In this document: positions 29,061 through 38,372 of the stretch, piece by piece
Layout of the letters: the number at the start of each line of letters is the position of its first letter
How positions within the stretch are numbered: the stretch's first letter is position 1
Origin: Psychrobacter cibarius
GTDB lineage: Bacteria; Pseudomonadota; Gammaproteobacteria; Pseudomonadales; Moraxellaceae
Assembly (NCBI GenBank): GCA_030686115.1
Contig: CP131612.1
Coordinates: 2,728,001 to 2,792,000 of the forward strand
Reading direction: 5' to 3'
DNA length: 64,000 nucleotides
Made by a program: the position numbers and the translations under genes
Notes under the pieces: model-generated
The model's database searches: none
What the model was told of the DNA's origin: nothing
Seen by the model: only the letters and a program-made list of their open reading frames with translations

Positions 29061-29693
29061 ATGTCTTTTTTTACCTTACTCATTTTGCTTAGCCTAATTG
29101 TTATTGTGCCCATATTTTTTGTGATGAAAGAAAAGTCTAAGCACACACAGATTGCTTCTATACAGCGGCATCAAGAATACTTGGCTTCTGCGAATCTTGT
29201 CGCTACCCAGTCTAAAGCAGATATGGCGGTAAACAACGAGGTAAATCATGAGCGAGCTAACGGGCTCAGCATGATTAATTTTTCAGCTCGACATCCTTTT
29301 ATCAAGCTACTTTATGACGAGCAAGTACCTAAGACGTTTCGATCTGTGATGGACGATATTGGACAACAATATGAGTCTACCCATCATGAAGAAATCACTG
29401 AATCACAGCTATTTACCCTCAATAAACTCATCACCACACGTGTTCCAGAATTGATTGGCGACTACTTGAGCCTCGATCAACATTATGCCAAAACAGTCAT
29501 TATTGATACCGACAAACAAAATACCAGCTATGACATGGTATTAGATCAATTAAACTCGATTTTAGATTTTTCTCGAAAGCTCAATATCCAAAGCCAAAGT
29601 GGCGTTGTAGACAAGCTACTTGCCAGCCGTCGATACTTAGATGACGTGTATAAAGAAAGCGGTATGGCAGCCGACAATCTAAAACTGAAATAA
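29061..29693 (+). CDS. Membrane-anchored protein, unknown function
   Basis: 210 residues. An N-terminal hydrophobic helix (about 3-22) anchors a mostly helical cytoplasmic or periplasmic domain. Segment SMINFSARHPFIKLLYDEQ near 72-90 is followed by acidic helices with no recognised motif. The pattern of short helices and charged residues near 155-205 (SYDMVLDQLNSILDFSRKL) resembles membrane-anchored adaptor proteins, without a named family. Base composition matches the neighbours. Likely Moraxellaceae-specific. Confidence 0.7.
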   Translation: MSFFTLLILLSLIVIVPIFFVMKEKSKHTQIASIQRHQEYLASANLVATQSKADMAVNNEVNHERANGLSMINFSARHPFIKLLYDEQVPKTFRSVMDDIGQQYESTHHEEITESQLFTLNKLITTRVPELIGDYLSLDQHYAKTVIIDTDKQNTSYDMVLDQLNSILDFSRKLNIQSQSGVVDKLLASRRYLDDVYKESGMAADNLKLK

Positions 29694-29828
29694 GTAATGC
29701 CTGTAGATAGTAAGCAAGAAATTGATAGTAATAGCAAATGACGGTCATATTTGACTGTGAGGGATAAATAAGTCTACGTCATTCACTATATTTAAACAAA
29801 AACCCTTCCAATGGATAGCCGTATTATC

Positions 29829-30452
29829 ATGAAAATCGATGCTCTTACAATTGCAAAATCAAAACTCTTTTTTCAGGCAATTTCTGCTATTTTTTTAAGT
29901 CTCTCACTATTGAGTGCTTGCCAAAAAACACCAGAGCCTGAGACAGATAACGAAACAATCTCTGAAGCGGCGGTACAAACCACACCCGTGACTAGCAATA
30001 TTAATGTTGATACGACCGCTAATAACGGTGATGATATCGCAAATCCTGAAGTAAGCTCAGAACAAGATGTAAGCTTAACTGAGCTAGAGAATGACCTTGG
30101 TGCAACAGACTCGGCAGTAAACAATACTGCACTAGCACCAAATCCAGAACAAGCCATTAAAGGCGCGCAAATTACTGATGTCCGTTATAAAAATGCGGCT
30201 GGTGAATCACTCTCGGTCGTTTTTGAAACCTCAGCAGCAGGCGTACTCAACGCTATCATTAGCCTACCGAACAAACCAAAAATGACACTAAGTGCACCTG
30301 AAGGTCAAGGCAATAACCCGACTTATCGATCAAGCGATGGCAGCATCGAGCTGGTCAGTCATGCTGGTGGTGGTACTATCGACCTTGTCCAAAATAACAA
30401 AATTACTAGCTTTGATGCAGTCAGTGCCGAAGCAGAAGTCATCACTGAGTAA
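29829..30452 (+). CDS. Putative lipoprotein, unknown function
   Basis: 207 residues. The signal peptide ends in lipobox LLSAC (Cys31 from this start). The region to about 100 is acidic and Thr/Asn-rich, probably a flexible tether. From about 105 a compact beta domain follows (ITDVRYKNAAGESLSVVFET, LPNKPKMTLSAPEGQ, SDGSIELVSHAGGGTIDLV), similar in layout to small MliC/lysozyme-inhibitor-like domains, though I would not assign it. ATG 29811 is an alternative start. A strong terminator follows. Confidence 0.75.
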   Translation: MKIDALTIAKSKLFFQAISAIFLSLSLLSACQKTPEPETDNETISEAAVQTTPVTSNINVDTTANNGDDIANPEVSSEQDVSLTELENDLGATDSAVNNTALAPNPEQAIKGAQITDVRYKNAAGESLSVVFETSAAGVLNAIISLPNKPKMTLSAPEGQGNNPTYRSSDGSIELVSHAGGGTIDLVQNNKITSFDAVSAEAEVITE

Positions 30453-30509
30453 TTGATTAAAAAATACAGCTTAGAACCTTTAAAAAGTTACATAAAAGAA
30501 ATCTCTTGA

Positions 30510-30558
30510 GCATTAAAAAGGCGGCAAATATTTATGATATTTGCCGCCTTTTTAATGC
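30510..30558. terminator. Bidirectional terminator, perfect 22-bp stem
   Basis: Exact inverted arms GCATTAAAAAGGCGGCAAATAT and complement, 5-base loop TTATG. It lies between convergent genes (lipoprotein, DUF4112 protein) with A/T runs on both sides of the GC core. Confidence 0.88.
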
Positions 30559-30571
30559 TATTAACTTTTCT

Positions 30572-31246
30572 CTAACCAAATCCAGTTACCTTGCCAAACA
30601 GACTGACCAGCCAACTGATTACTGCCCACAGTCCCCAACCAACCACTACAAAAACGATCAATCCCAACAGATCAGGAATGTGCAAATACAACCACGCAAT
30701 GATAGGATTGTGCCAAAAAGCGCCAAAACGGCTACGCTGCTTATCTTCTAGCGATTGATGTAAAAATGGTCGATCCATATGCATCGTTTCAGTAATGCCA
30801 TATTCATCGTGCAGATGCTCATGCACGATGCCTAAAGTCTTACGACTGGGGCGAATAAAAATATCGAGCAGCGTGCCAATACCCGGTACGATACCAACGA
30901 CCATATCAATGAGTGCCAGTCTGACCGCAGGCGTCATTTTATGCGCTGGCACACCTAGCTGACGCCCTAATACAAAAGCATAGCTGGTTAAAGCCAGTCC
31001 TGCTAAATCTCCTGCCAGCGGAATCGTCGAAAGCGCCGCATCTGCACCCATGCCTTGTTTGGTAAAAGGCACACGTACCAGCGAATCCATCGTATTAGCA
31101 AACTTAGCCAATTTACGCTCGGTGGCGATCACTTGTTCGCGTGTTAATCCGTGCTCAGCTAACTTTGCTTGATAATCGATAACAAGTGCATTGGCATCAG
31201 AAGATTTTTTCGCTTTTGACTTTGAGAGCTTTTTGAAGTTATCCAT
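30572..31246 (-). CDS. DUF4112 domain protein
   Basis: 224 residues. Conserved DUF4112 motifs are [15 protein letters not shown] near 67 and [15 protein letters not shown] near 94, then [21 protein letters not shown] near 135, and the C-terminal membrane helix (about 192-220). The family is a small membrane-associated protein of unknown role. ATG 31246 is preferred over 31285. It overlaps the ubiA end by eight bases, so the two are co-transcribed, though no link to quinone synthesis is known. Confidence 0.86.
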   Translation of the reverse strand: MDNFKKLSKSKAKKSSDANALVIDYQAKLAEHGLTREQVIATERKLAKFANTMDSLVRVPFTKQGMGADAALSTIPLAGDLAGLALTSYAFVLGRQLGVPAHKMTPAVRLALIDMVVGIVPGIGTLLDIFIRPSRKTLGIVHEHLHDEYGITETMHMDRPFLHQSLEDKQRSRFGAFWHNPIIAWLYLHIPDLLGLIVFVVVGWGLWAVISWLVSLFGKVTGFG

Positions 31247-32156
31247 TAAAAGTCGTCCATAGGCAAGCGATTGCGATGAGAGCAAAGACGTAACGCCCTA
31301 CCCATATATTGGCTAAAAACGCCTGAAAACAGGCTCTTGCATTACGAGTAGCACAAGCGCTATTTTGCTTAGCAAACATCATCGCCACTAACGCCAAGCC
31401 AAATACTGGCGTCAGGCCTAAGCTTGTCGGTGCAAAGTAATGCCAAATGACCGCGCCCATGATAAGCAAAAACAATGTTTGTAGCAGCGAGATAATAATC
31501 ACATCATAGCGACCAAATAATATCGCCGTTGATTTGACCCCAATTTTTAAATCATCCTCACGGTCAGCCATAGCATATTGGGTATCATAAGCTACGGTCC
31601 AACACATATAAGCGACAAATAACAGCCAACACCAGATATCAGGCGCGCCTTGTATCGCCACATACGCCATCGGTATCGCCCAACCAAAAGCCGCTGCTAA
31701 AAACACCTGCGGCAAATGGGTAAAACGCTTCATAAATGGATAAATGAATGCCAATAACACTGCGCCAAGCGACCAGTAAAATACGGCTATCGGCAAAAAG
31801 AACAGCAAACTGGCACTGAGTAATACCAATACTAAAAAAGCAGTGATTGCTTCTTTAGCAGACAGACGCCCATCAGCTAATGGACGTCCTTTGGTGCGGG
31901 TCACATGACCATCGACCTTACGATCGGCAAAATCATTGATCGCGCAACCTGCCGCCCGCATAAAAATCGCGCCCAGCGCAAAAATCACCAACATCTTAAG
32001 ACTTGGTAGACCTGCACTTGAACCTTGCTGTTGCGCTTGACCCATCGCCGCCAGCATTACGCCCCATAGCGTTGGCCATAATAATAGCTCAATACCTACT
32101 GGTTTATCAAAGCGCGTCAGCTGTAGGTAGGCTTGTAGTTTGTCGTTAAATGTCAT
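31239..32156 (-). CDS. ubiA: 4-hydroxybenzoate octaprenyltransferase UbiA
   Basis: Membrane enzyme that attaches the polyprenyl tail to 4-hydroxybenzoate, an early step in ubiquinone synthesis. 305 residues with about eight helices. First Asp-rich motif [20 protein letters not shown] near 84-103, second [13 protein letters not shown] near 200-212, both for Mg-bound prenyl diphosphate. Starts [21 protein letters not shown]. Translation is coupled to the DUF4112 gene. Confidence 0.95.
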   Translation of the reverse strand: MTFNDKLQAYLQLTRFDKPVGIELLLWPTLWGVMLAAMGQAQQQGSSAGLPSLKMLVIFALGAIFMRAAGCAINDFADRKVDGHVTRTKGRPLADGRLSAKEAITAFLVLVLLSASLLFFLPIAVFYWSLGAVLLAFIYPFMKRFTHLPQVFLAAAFGWAIPMAYVAIQGAPDIWCWLLFVAYMCWTVAYDTQYAMADREDDLKIGVKSTAILFGRYDVIIISLLQTLFLLIMGAVIWHYFAPTSLGLTPVFGLALVAMMFAKQNSACATRNARACFQAFLANIWVGRYVFALIAIACLWTTFNG

Positions 32157-32263
32157 GGCTTTTTATTATCATTAATAGAAGGTTTTTTCGTGCGTGTTTG
32201 CCTACTTTTTCGGCAGCTCTTATATGAAGTGCTATTACATTGAATTATTAATACATTGGCGAG

Positions 32264-32506
32264 CTACTGAATTTGCTGCCACAATTTGTTGGCCTCGATG
32301 AGCGACAGCTCAGGATATTGTTTACGTAAAGCTTTAATAGCAGGGATTTTGTCTTTTTGTGCGGCTTGTTGACGCAAAAATGCCACATAATCTTCAGGAC
32401 GACTGAACTCTTTTAAACGGGCTTCTAGCCTTAATATTCGGGTGCGCAACATGATATTTATTAATAATAATCCTGCACCCATGATCCAAATAATTAGCGT
32501 CGACAT
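32264..32506 (-). CDS. Small membrane-anchored protein, unknown
   Basis: 80 residues: an N-terminal helix (about 4-20) followed by a charged helix (RTRILRLEARLKEFSRPEDYVAFLRQQAAQKDK) and the end PELSLIEANKLWQQIQ. No named family recognised. The start has AGGAGCAGG-type pairing six bases upstream. It lies 107 bp upstream of ubiA on the same strand, possibly in the same transcript. Confidence 0.72.
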   Translation of the reverse strand: MSTLIIWIMGAGLLLINIMLRTRILRLEARLKEFSRPEDYVAFLRQQAAQKDKIPAIKALRKQYPELSLIEANKLWQQIQ

Positions 32507-32638
32507 TCCCTGCTCCTAAATCCAATCACTCTAAATTTTACAAATATGAAGTTGCTAACTGCGCGCTCTAAGCTCAATAACTGAGTCAAATAACTTAGTT
32601 CAACAGCTAGGCGCATTTATTATGATGAGAAACGGCTA

Positions 32639-33517
32639 TTAAACAAAATAACCATCAAAGCGTACGGCTTCGTTATGCCAGCTCTCACTTGGTTGTTGAT
32701 GCGCAAGTAACGGCGCAAATTGCGGACGCTTAACAACCACGCGCCCCTGTGTGTTTGTGTTTTGTCCCTTTTGACAGACGACTGCTTGCGCACTTTGTAG
32801 CAACTGTTCTTCTTGTTCTAGCGTTGGGGGGCTAGCCAATTGGTGTAAGGCTTGCATGTGCTTGCCCACTTTAGCGCCTTTACCCGTTTTGCTATCTTGG
32901 TAACTGTCCTCCGGAAACATAGGGTCCAGATACACCACATCGACTGCTTTCATATCGATTTCTTTAGTGTCATCTATCGCATCCGCTGCTAGAGTTGCAA
33001 AATAGCCAAGCGCATCGGTATTGATAATATGCAGACGGTGCATCAGCTTTTGCCAATTTGCTAGCCCACTCATACGCTGCTGCTCTACTAACAATAACAA
33101 TGCCATCAAGGGCTGCTGCTCGAGCATAATGACCTGTGCGCCCGTACTGGCTAATATCAAACTGTCATGACCAAAGCCTGCTGTGGCATCGATAACCTGA
33201 CTGTCAGATTTGATTTTGACTGCTTGTAATAATAACTCAGACTTACGCCCCGCGCTCACCACACGGCGTTGCAGCTTATCCCATTCTGGTGCAACGCTTA
33301 ACCCATCGCTCAGCCATGACAGCTTATTTTTTTCATCCAACAACAATATAGGTTGGGTAACTGTCTGGCTTAACTGCTGGCGACGTTTTTGACTAAGCTT
33401 ATCGGTAAACAGCTCAAGGTGTAAAATAATGGGCAGCTGATGTGCAATGATCAGCGCTTGTATATCTGCAACCTGACTATGCTGCGACTCGCTGACATAG
33501 TATAGTTGGCAGTGCAT
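32639..33517 (-). CDS. rsmJ: 16S rRNA (guanine1516-N2)-methyltransferase RsmJ
   Basis: 292 residues. SAM-dependent methyltransferase that modifies G1516 of 16S rRNA. Motif I is QVIDATAGFGHDSLILASTG (about 120-140), followed by MLEQQPLMALLL, and the catalytic DPMFPEDS near 200. E. coli RsmJ is 250 residues; the extra part is N-terminal. ATG 33517 (MHCQLYYVSE) is chosen; an in-frame ATG at 33559 also has a possible AGGAAA site, so the start is not certain. Confidence 0.92.
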   Translation of the reverse strand: MHCQLYYVSESQHSQVADIQALIIAHQLPIILHLELFTDKLSQKRRQQLSQTVTQPILLLDEKNKLSWLSDGLSVAPEWDKLQRRVVSAGRKSELLLQAVKIKSDSQVIDATAGFGHDSLILASTGAQVIMLEQQPLMALLLLVEQQRMSGLANWQKLMHRLHIINTDALGYFATLAADAIDDTKEIDMKAVDVVYLDPMFPEDSYQDSKTGKGAKVGKHMQALHQLASPPTLEQEEQLLQSAQAVVCQKGQNTNTQGRVVVKRPQFAPLLAHQQPSESWHNEAVRFDGYFV

Positions 33518-33605
33518 AATGTTACTACTCTCTTTGAACCCTTGGCGTGAAGCGGTCATCTCTACTTTCCTATTCGCGGCTTATAGACTCATCCTATAAT
33601 CGGCT

Positions 33606-34448
33606 CTAGCCTGCCATTTGATAGCCAAAACCCCAAGCCGCTATTAATACAATGATGCCAGTAATAATGCGTAACCACGCAAAGATTTTAAAATCACGAC
33701 GACTGACCCATTCTACTAGCAAACGGATACAGAGTAAGGCGACGATAAATGACACAACCGTCCCTATACCTAATACCAGCCAATCCTCGCTATTGGTCAA
33801 TACATCATGATGCTTCAGCAAATCCAATAATGCCGCGCCCACGATGACTGGAATACCCAAAAAGAAAGAAAATTCAGCAGAAGCTTTACGTGAGACGCCG
33901 AGCCATAGCGCGCCGATAATTGTCGCGCCTGAGCGTGATGTTCCCGGTATCAATGCCAGACATTGCAGCAGACCAATCATCAACGCGGTTTTTAGGCCGA
34001 CGTCTTCTGCTTCTTGCGCAATAATCGTTTTAGGGCGATTTTCTACATAGAATATCAATAAACCACCGATAATCAGCATAATTGCCACGACGATGGGATT
34101 AAATAAATATGATTTAATCTCATCGGCGAAGGTAAAACCAACGATCATCACCGGAATAGTCGCCACAATTAAGCTAAGTCCAAGCTGTCTTGGATTACTC
34201 ATGCCTTCAGCTTTGCCTGTCAGCAGACCCATAAGCGCTTGCCATAGTCTGTCCCAGTAATCATAAATGACCGCTAAGATAGCGCCAAGCTGCACCACTA
34301 CCACAAATAAATCGACTTTTTCTTTGGTCCAAAAGCCCATCAAATCCGCTGATAAAATCAAGTAGCCAGTGCTAGAGATGGGTAAAAATTCAGTGATACC
34401 TTCAACGATACCCATGATAACAGCTTGAATTAATAAAATGATATCCAC
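33606..34448 (-). CDS. uppP: Undecaprenyl-diphosphate phosphatase UppP (BacA)
   Basis: Recycles the lipid carrier of cell-wall synthesis. 280 residues, about eight helices. Both active-site blocks are clear: EGITEFLPISSTGYL near residue 18 and PGTSRSGATIIGALWLG near 168. Overproduction gives bacitracin resistance in E. coli. It lies between rsmJ and tsaB on the same strand; spacing of about 90-100 bp allows separate promoters. Confidence 0.96.
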   Translation of the reverse strand: MDIILLIQAVIMGIVEGITEFLPISSTGYLILSADLMGFWTKEKVDLFVVVVQLGAILAVIYDYWDRLWQALMGLLTGKAEGMSNPRQLGLSLIVATIPVMIVGFTFADEIKSYLFNPIVVAIMLIIGGLLIFYVENRPKTIIAQEAEDVGLKTALMIGLLQCLALIPGTSRSGATIIGALWLGVSRKASAEFSFFLGIPVIVGAALLDLLKHHDVLTNSEDWLVLGIGTVVSFIVALLCIRLLVEWVSRRDFKIFAWLRIITGIIVLIAAWGFGYQMAG

Positions 34449-34551
34449 GATGGCTTTCCTAAATATGGATCTATTGGCTAATAGCGTTTTAGAGTGTTTT
34501 TATATTTTATATTTTATATAGCACTGATAATGGCTGGCATTAATATGATGG

Positions 34552-35238
34552 TTACGCCTTACCTTGTTCTTTAAGTGTTTTCCACGCTTGATTGCGCAGA
34601 TACTTTGGTAACGCTTGCGAGGCTTCTGTGCCGCCTGTCTCCATAAATTGAGCAATACCAAGCTGCCCTATCACAGTAGCGTCAGGGTGAATATCTGCCT
34701 GAATGATCTGACCGTCATGTAATATTAATAACGGCGCACCATTGCCAGCAATGGGAATATTAAGCACCGTCTGGCTGTCATAATCGAGCAACTGCTCGGT
34801 ATCTTCGCCATTTTCTTGATTAACCGCCTGCATAAGGTTTTCTATTAGCACATATTGCCCAAAATAAACTTGCTGCATACGCGCATCAAGGGCGCTATAC
34901 ACTTCGGTCACACCATATTTTTGATACGCCGCTTGCGCAATCGCTTGTAAGCTTGAGACTCCGACACAAGGAATATCATGGGCGACAGACAATGCTTGTA
35001 CTACTGCCGTATTAATCCGTATGCCACTAAAGGCACCAGGACCACGGTTAAATATCAAGGCTTGTAAATCAGTAAGGTTGAGCTTAGCCTCGGACAAAGC
35101 GGCGTCAATCATCGGTAGAATTTGCTGGGTTTGCTGGCGTTTGCCCGTCTCCGTATGACTCGATAGCACTTGACCACTGGCATCTAAAATCGCGATCGAA
35201 CACTGATCAAACACGGTATCCATTGCTAAAAACATCAT
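34552..35238 (-). CDS. tsaB: tRNA threonylcarbamoyladenosine biosynthesis protein TsaB
   Basis: Part of the TsaBDE complex that makes t6A37 in ANN-decoding tRNAs. 228 residues. The ASKHA fold shows MMFLAMDTVFDQCSIAI at the start and the hallmark FNRGPGAFSGIRI near 64-76, with YSALDARMQQVYFGQY near 110. Length matches E. coli YeaZ (231). It is needed for growth in most bacteria. Confidence 0.95.
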   Translation of the reverse strand: MMFLAMDTVFDQCSIAILDASGQVLSSHTETGKRQQTQQILPMIDAALSEAKLNLTDLQALIFNRGPGAFSGIRINTAVVQALSVAHDIPCVGVSSLQAIAQAAYQKYGVTEVYSALDARMQQVYFGQYVLIENLMQAVNQENGEDTEQLLDYDSQTVLNIPIAGNGAPLLILHDGQIIQADIHPDATVIGQLGIAQFMETGGTEASQALPKYLRNQAWKTLKEQGKA

Positions 35239-35363
35239 AACCTCGGCCTATTCACTTAGCATTATAAAACAGCGCCTATCATAGCATTTAGGATAGGCAA
35301 ATTTTATTAATTTCTAAATTTTCATACTTAATCCATCAATATTTATGGGAACATGACAGACAT

Positions 35364-35398
35364 AAAAAAACCCAAAGCGACTGGCACCTTGGGGTTTT
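35364..35398 (-). terminator. Terminator of ffh
   Basis: Reading on minus: AAAACCCCAAGGTGCC... with the complementary arm CTTTGGGTTTTTTT and a strong T run. It lies 42 bp after the ffh stop. Confidence 0.75.
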
Positions 35399-35439
35399 CA
35401 TTAAGAATTCAATACTATAGCAATCTAAGCATCTATCAA

Positions 35440-36990
35440 TTAAAAACGGGTTTTAAACTTTTTTGGCGCTTGATTCTGCATTTCCTGCATTTGTTTTTGC
35501 ATCTCTTCGGTGCTTGGCATGTTGTTTGGATCCAGACCCATCTGCTTAGCCATTTGTTGTGGATTCACATCCTTGACGCCGCCTTGCTGACCGCCGCCAC
35601 CAAATAAAGGACCGCCACCGCCGCCACCAGCACCGCCGCCACCCATTAACCCTTGCATCGATTTCATCATTTTACTGATGCCTTCAGGCTTAGAGATCAT
35701 TTTCATCATTTTTGCCATTTGCTTGTGTTGTTTGAGCAAACGATTGACGTCTTGAATCTCACGTCCCGAACCTGCGGCAATACGGCGCTTACGGCTTGGG
35801 TTAATTTTATCGGGATTTTTGCGCTCAAATGGCGTCATCGAATTAATCAACGCTTCCATCTCACGTACTTTTTCTTCTGGCTTAGCATCTTCGACTGCTT
35901 TTTGCATATCCGAGCCGCCCATACCTGGCATCTTATCTAAGAAGCCTGCCATGCCGCCCATGCTTTTCATTTGTTGGAATTGGGTCAATAGATCCTCAAG
36001 GTCGAAATCGCCGCCTTTTTGCATCTTTTTCGCCATTTTTTCGGCTTTATCACGGTCGATTTTTTGTTCAACTTCTTCGACCAAACTCAGTACGTCACCC
36101 ATACCAAGAATACGCTGAGCGATACGTTCAGGATGGAACAGCTCTAACGCGTCTAATTTTTCACCGCGACCTAAAAACTTAATCGGCTTGCCAGTAATCG
36201 CACGTACAGAAAGTGCCGCACCGCCGCGAGCATCACCGTCAGTCTTGGTTAAAATCACACCTGTTAATGGCAGCGCATCATTAAAGGCTTTGGCAGTGTT
36301 GGCCGCATCTTGACCAGTCATCGCATCGACGACGAATAGCGTTTCAGACGGATTTACCGCTGCAGTTAACGCCTTAATCTCAGCCATCATAGTCTCATCG
36401 ATAGCCAGACGACCAGCGGTATCAATAATCAAAATATCTTGGTACTGAATCTTTGCTTCTTCGATAGCACGTAAGGCAATATCAATCGGGTTTTCGTCGC
36501 TACTTGAATTAACAAACTTGGCATTCACTTGACCTGCCACTTGCTCAAGCTGAGCAATCGCCGCTGGACGATAGACGTCAGCGGATACTAGCATGACTTT
36601 TTTCTTATGGCGCTCTTGTAAAAACTTCGCCAATTTACCAGCCGTGGTGGTTTTACCTGCACCTTGCAAACCAGCCAGTAAATAAACAACTGGCGGCTTA
36701 CCCGTCATCTCAAGCTGCTGATTGGCACTGCCCATCATTTCGGTCAGTTCGTCATGGACGATTTTGACAAAGGCTTGCCCTGGCGCTAACTCTTTGAGTA
36801 CTTCTGCACCAAGCGCTTGCTCTTTGACGCGCTTCACAAAGTCACGGGTGACGGGTAGCGCGACGTCGGCTTCTAGTAGCGCCATACGCACTTCACGCAG
36901 GGTATCTTTGATGTTGTCTTCGGTCAACTGCCCAGTTCCTGCGATATTACGCAGGCTCGACGATAAGCGTTCTGTTAAGGTATCAAACAT
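35440..36990 (-). CDS. ffh: Signal recognition particle protein Ffh
   Basis: The GTPase that binds signal peptides and 4.5S RNA and targets membrane proteins. 516 residues against 453 in E. coli. NG domain: MFDTLTERLSSSLRNI at the start, P-loop GLQGAGKTTTAGKLA near 106, DTAGR near 189 and TKTDGDARGG near 246. The methionine-rich M domain begins near 325 (MKSMGGMAGFLDKMPGM), with the RNA-binding stretch RKRRIAAGSG. The tail from about 450 is Gly-rich and probably flexible. Three degenerate 16-bp repeats precede the gene. Confidence 0.97.
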   Translation of the reverse strand: MFDTLTERLSSSLRNIAGTGQLTEDNIKDTLREVRMALLEADVALPVTRDFVKRVKEQALGAEVLKELAPGQAFVKIVHDELTEMMGSANQQLEMTGKPPVVYLLAGLQGAGKTTTAGKLAKFLQERHKKKVMLVSADVYRPAAIAQLEQVAGQVNAKFVNSSSDENPIDIALRAIEEAKIQYQDILIIDTAGRLAIDETMMAEIKALTAAVNPSETLFVVDAMTGQDAANTAKAFNDALPLTGVILTKTDGDARGGAALSVRAITGKPIKFLGRGEKLDALELFHPERIAQRILGMGDVLSLVEEVEQKIDRDKAEKMAKKMQKGGDFDLEDLLTQFQQMKSMGGMAGFLDKMPGMGGSDMQKAVEDAKPEEKVREMEALINSMTPFERKNPDKINPSRKRRIAAGSGREIQDVNRLLKQHKQMAKMMKMISKPEGISKMMKSMQGLMGGGGAGGGGGGPLFGGGGQQGGVKDVNPQQMAKQMGLDPNNMPSTEEMQKQMQEMQNQAPKKFKTRF

Positions 36991-37463
36991 AAATAACTCT
37001 CAGTTAAAATAATTCTTGGTGAAAACAATATTTACTTAAAATAATGCTTACTTAAAACAATACTTAGCTAAAACTGGCTTCAGCTTAAATGGCGGATAAA
37101 TATTATTAGGGAATACTGTAAAGTATTTAATCGTATCTTCATAAAAACAATGATAAAAAACAGTCTATTATCAACACTATAGCACCAAGAAGATGCCAAA
37201 ATTATATTGGTTTTGCAAATACAGCATTACCAAAGCTTGGCGCGGCGCTTTATGACTTATAGACAATCGCTTTACAAGCTAGGCATATTAGCGCTTATTC
37301 AAGCAAACTTGGCCAAGCATTTATAAGGAATAAGCAAGTTGGTGCTCAATTGGCACCCATTTTATGATAAATTGGACGATTATTCTAATCATTCCGATAA
37401 TACCACTTTAGCATTAAATTGAGCGGCTATTTTACGCTCAGTATGAGATGAGGCATTCTATCT
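36991..37463. other. Intergenic region between ffh and ypjD-like gene
   Basis: 473 bp between divergent genes, no gene seen. Near the ffh start it holds degenerate repeats (37028-37076). Promoters for both genes must be here, but none is clear by eye. Confidence 0.45.
37028..37076. repeat. Degenerate ~16-bp tandem repeats upstream of ffh
   Basis: Units close to TTACTTAAAAYAATGC occur three times in a row, each differing at a few positions. They resemble the 15-bp units before priA (60155-60228), also A-rich with TTAYCTAAAA. Confidence 0.4.
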
Positions 37464-38255
37464 GTGCACTTTGCATTCTTACTTGCTAGCCTAGCCTATA
37501 TCTTAGTCAGCGCTTACCTTAGTTGGGCACTGACTCGGGATAAGCCTATCCATAAAGGCATCAGCTTGGGATTATTGATGGTCGGCATGCTCGCGCATGC
37601 GGCGCTACTTTATCCTTATGTTGTGACGCTTTACGGGCTAAACTTCAATCTTTTTAATATCATTAGCCTAATCAGCTTGTTCTTTTTGTTCTTCTATTTT
37701 TTATTTTGTTTATATCGCCCTATTGTCAGTCTGGGCATACTGGCAGCGCCAACAGCATTGGTAGGGTTAACAATTGGCTATATTGGCCGTGCGCCTTATC
37801 AACCCATTACGAATATCAGTATTGGGCTTGAAGCTCATATATTACTATCACTTGCCGCCTATTGTGTGCTGCTGATGGCAGCGGTGCAAGCGCTATTTTT
37901 GCGCCTACAAATACGCGAACTCAAGCACCACTCTATTCATCGCTTTTGGGTCAATAAACTACCATCACTACAAAGTATGGAGAGTCTATTATTCGATATG
38001 CTATTGGTCGGTTTTGTCCTACTAAGTATCGCATTGGGCATTGGCTTTATCTATGTAGAGGATTTGATGGCGCAGCATATTGTGCATAAGACCGTGTTTA
38101 GCCTGCTGTCTTGGTTATTGTTTGGGGCGCTACTGGTCGGTAACTGGCGTGCTGGATGGCGGGGCAAACGTGCCGCCAATATGACTATCTATGCTTTTAT
38201 CCTATTAGCCATTGGCTTTGTAGGCAGCAAGTTTGTGTTAGAGATGCTGATATAA
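37464..38255 (+). CDS. YpjD-like / CcsA-type cytochrome c assembly membrane protein
   Basis: 263 residues, about eight helices. Matches the small YpjD branch of the CcmF/CcsA family, including the conserved histidines in the middle (ISIGLEAHILLSLAAYCV) and late (AQHIVHKTVFSLLSWLLFG), which in the family hold heme. In many Gammaproteobacteria it lies divergent from ffh, as here. In related organisms it has a role in heme or cytochrome handling, but the function of this branch is not settled. Start is GTG 37464. Confidence 0.85.
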   Translation: MHFAFLLASLAYILVSAYLSWALTRDKPIHKGISLGLLMVGMLAHAALLYPYVVTLYGLNFNLFNIISLISLFFLFFYFLFCLYRPIVSLGILAAPTALVGLTIGYIGRAPYQPITNISIGLEAHILLSLAAYCVLLMAAVQALFLRLQIRELKHHSIHRFWVNKLPSLQSMESLLFDMLLVGFVLLSIALGIGFIYVEDLMAQHIVHKTVFSLLSWLLFGALLVGNWRAGWRGKRAANMTIYAFILLAIGFVGSKFVLEMLI

Positions 38256-38278
38256 AATCAGCTCTGCAATAGGTCCAG

Positions 38279-38322
38279 AAAAAAGCCGTGAGTATTAATG
38301 AATAATACTCACGGCTTTTTTT
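38279..38322. terminator. Bidirectional terminator between ypjD-like gene and purU
   Basis: Arms AAAAAGCCGTGAGTATT and AATACTCACGGCTTTTT with a 6-7 base loop. It lies between convergent genes. Confidence 0.88.
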
Positions 38323-38372
38323 AACCTTATGTTAACCAGCACTTTTCAATTTGAAATAGCTCTAATTAGAGG

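Noticed and set aside
30506..30751. 81-codon frame on plus
   Set aside because: It begins in the bidirectional terminator and lies opposite the DUF4112 gene; a shadow.
35353..35607. 84-codon frame on plus
   Set aside because: Covers the ffh terminator and the ffh 3' end on the opposite strand; no supporting features.
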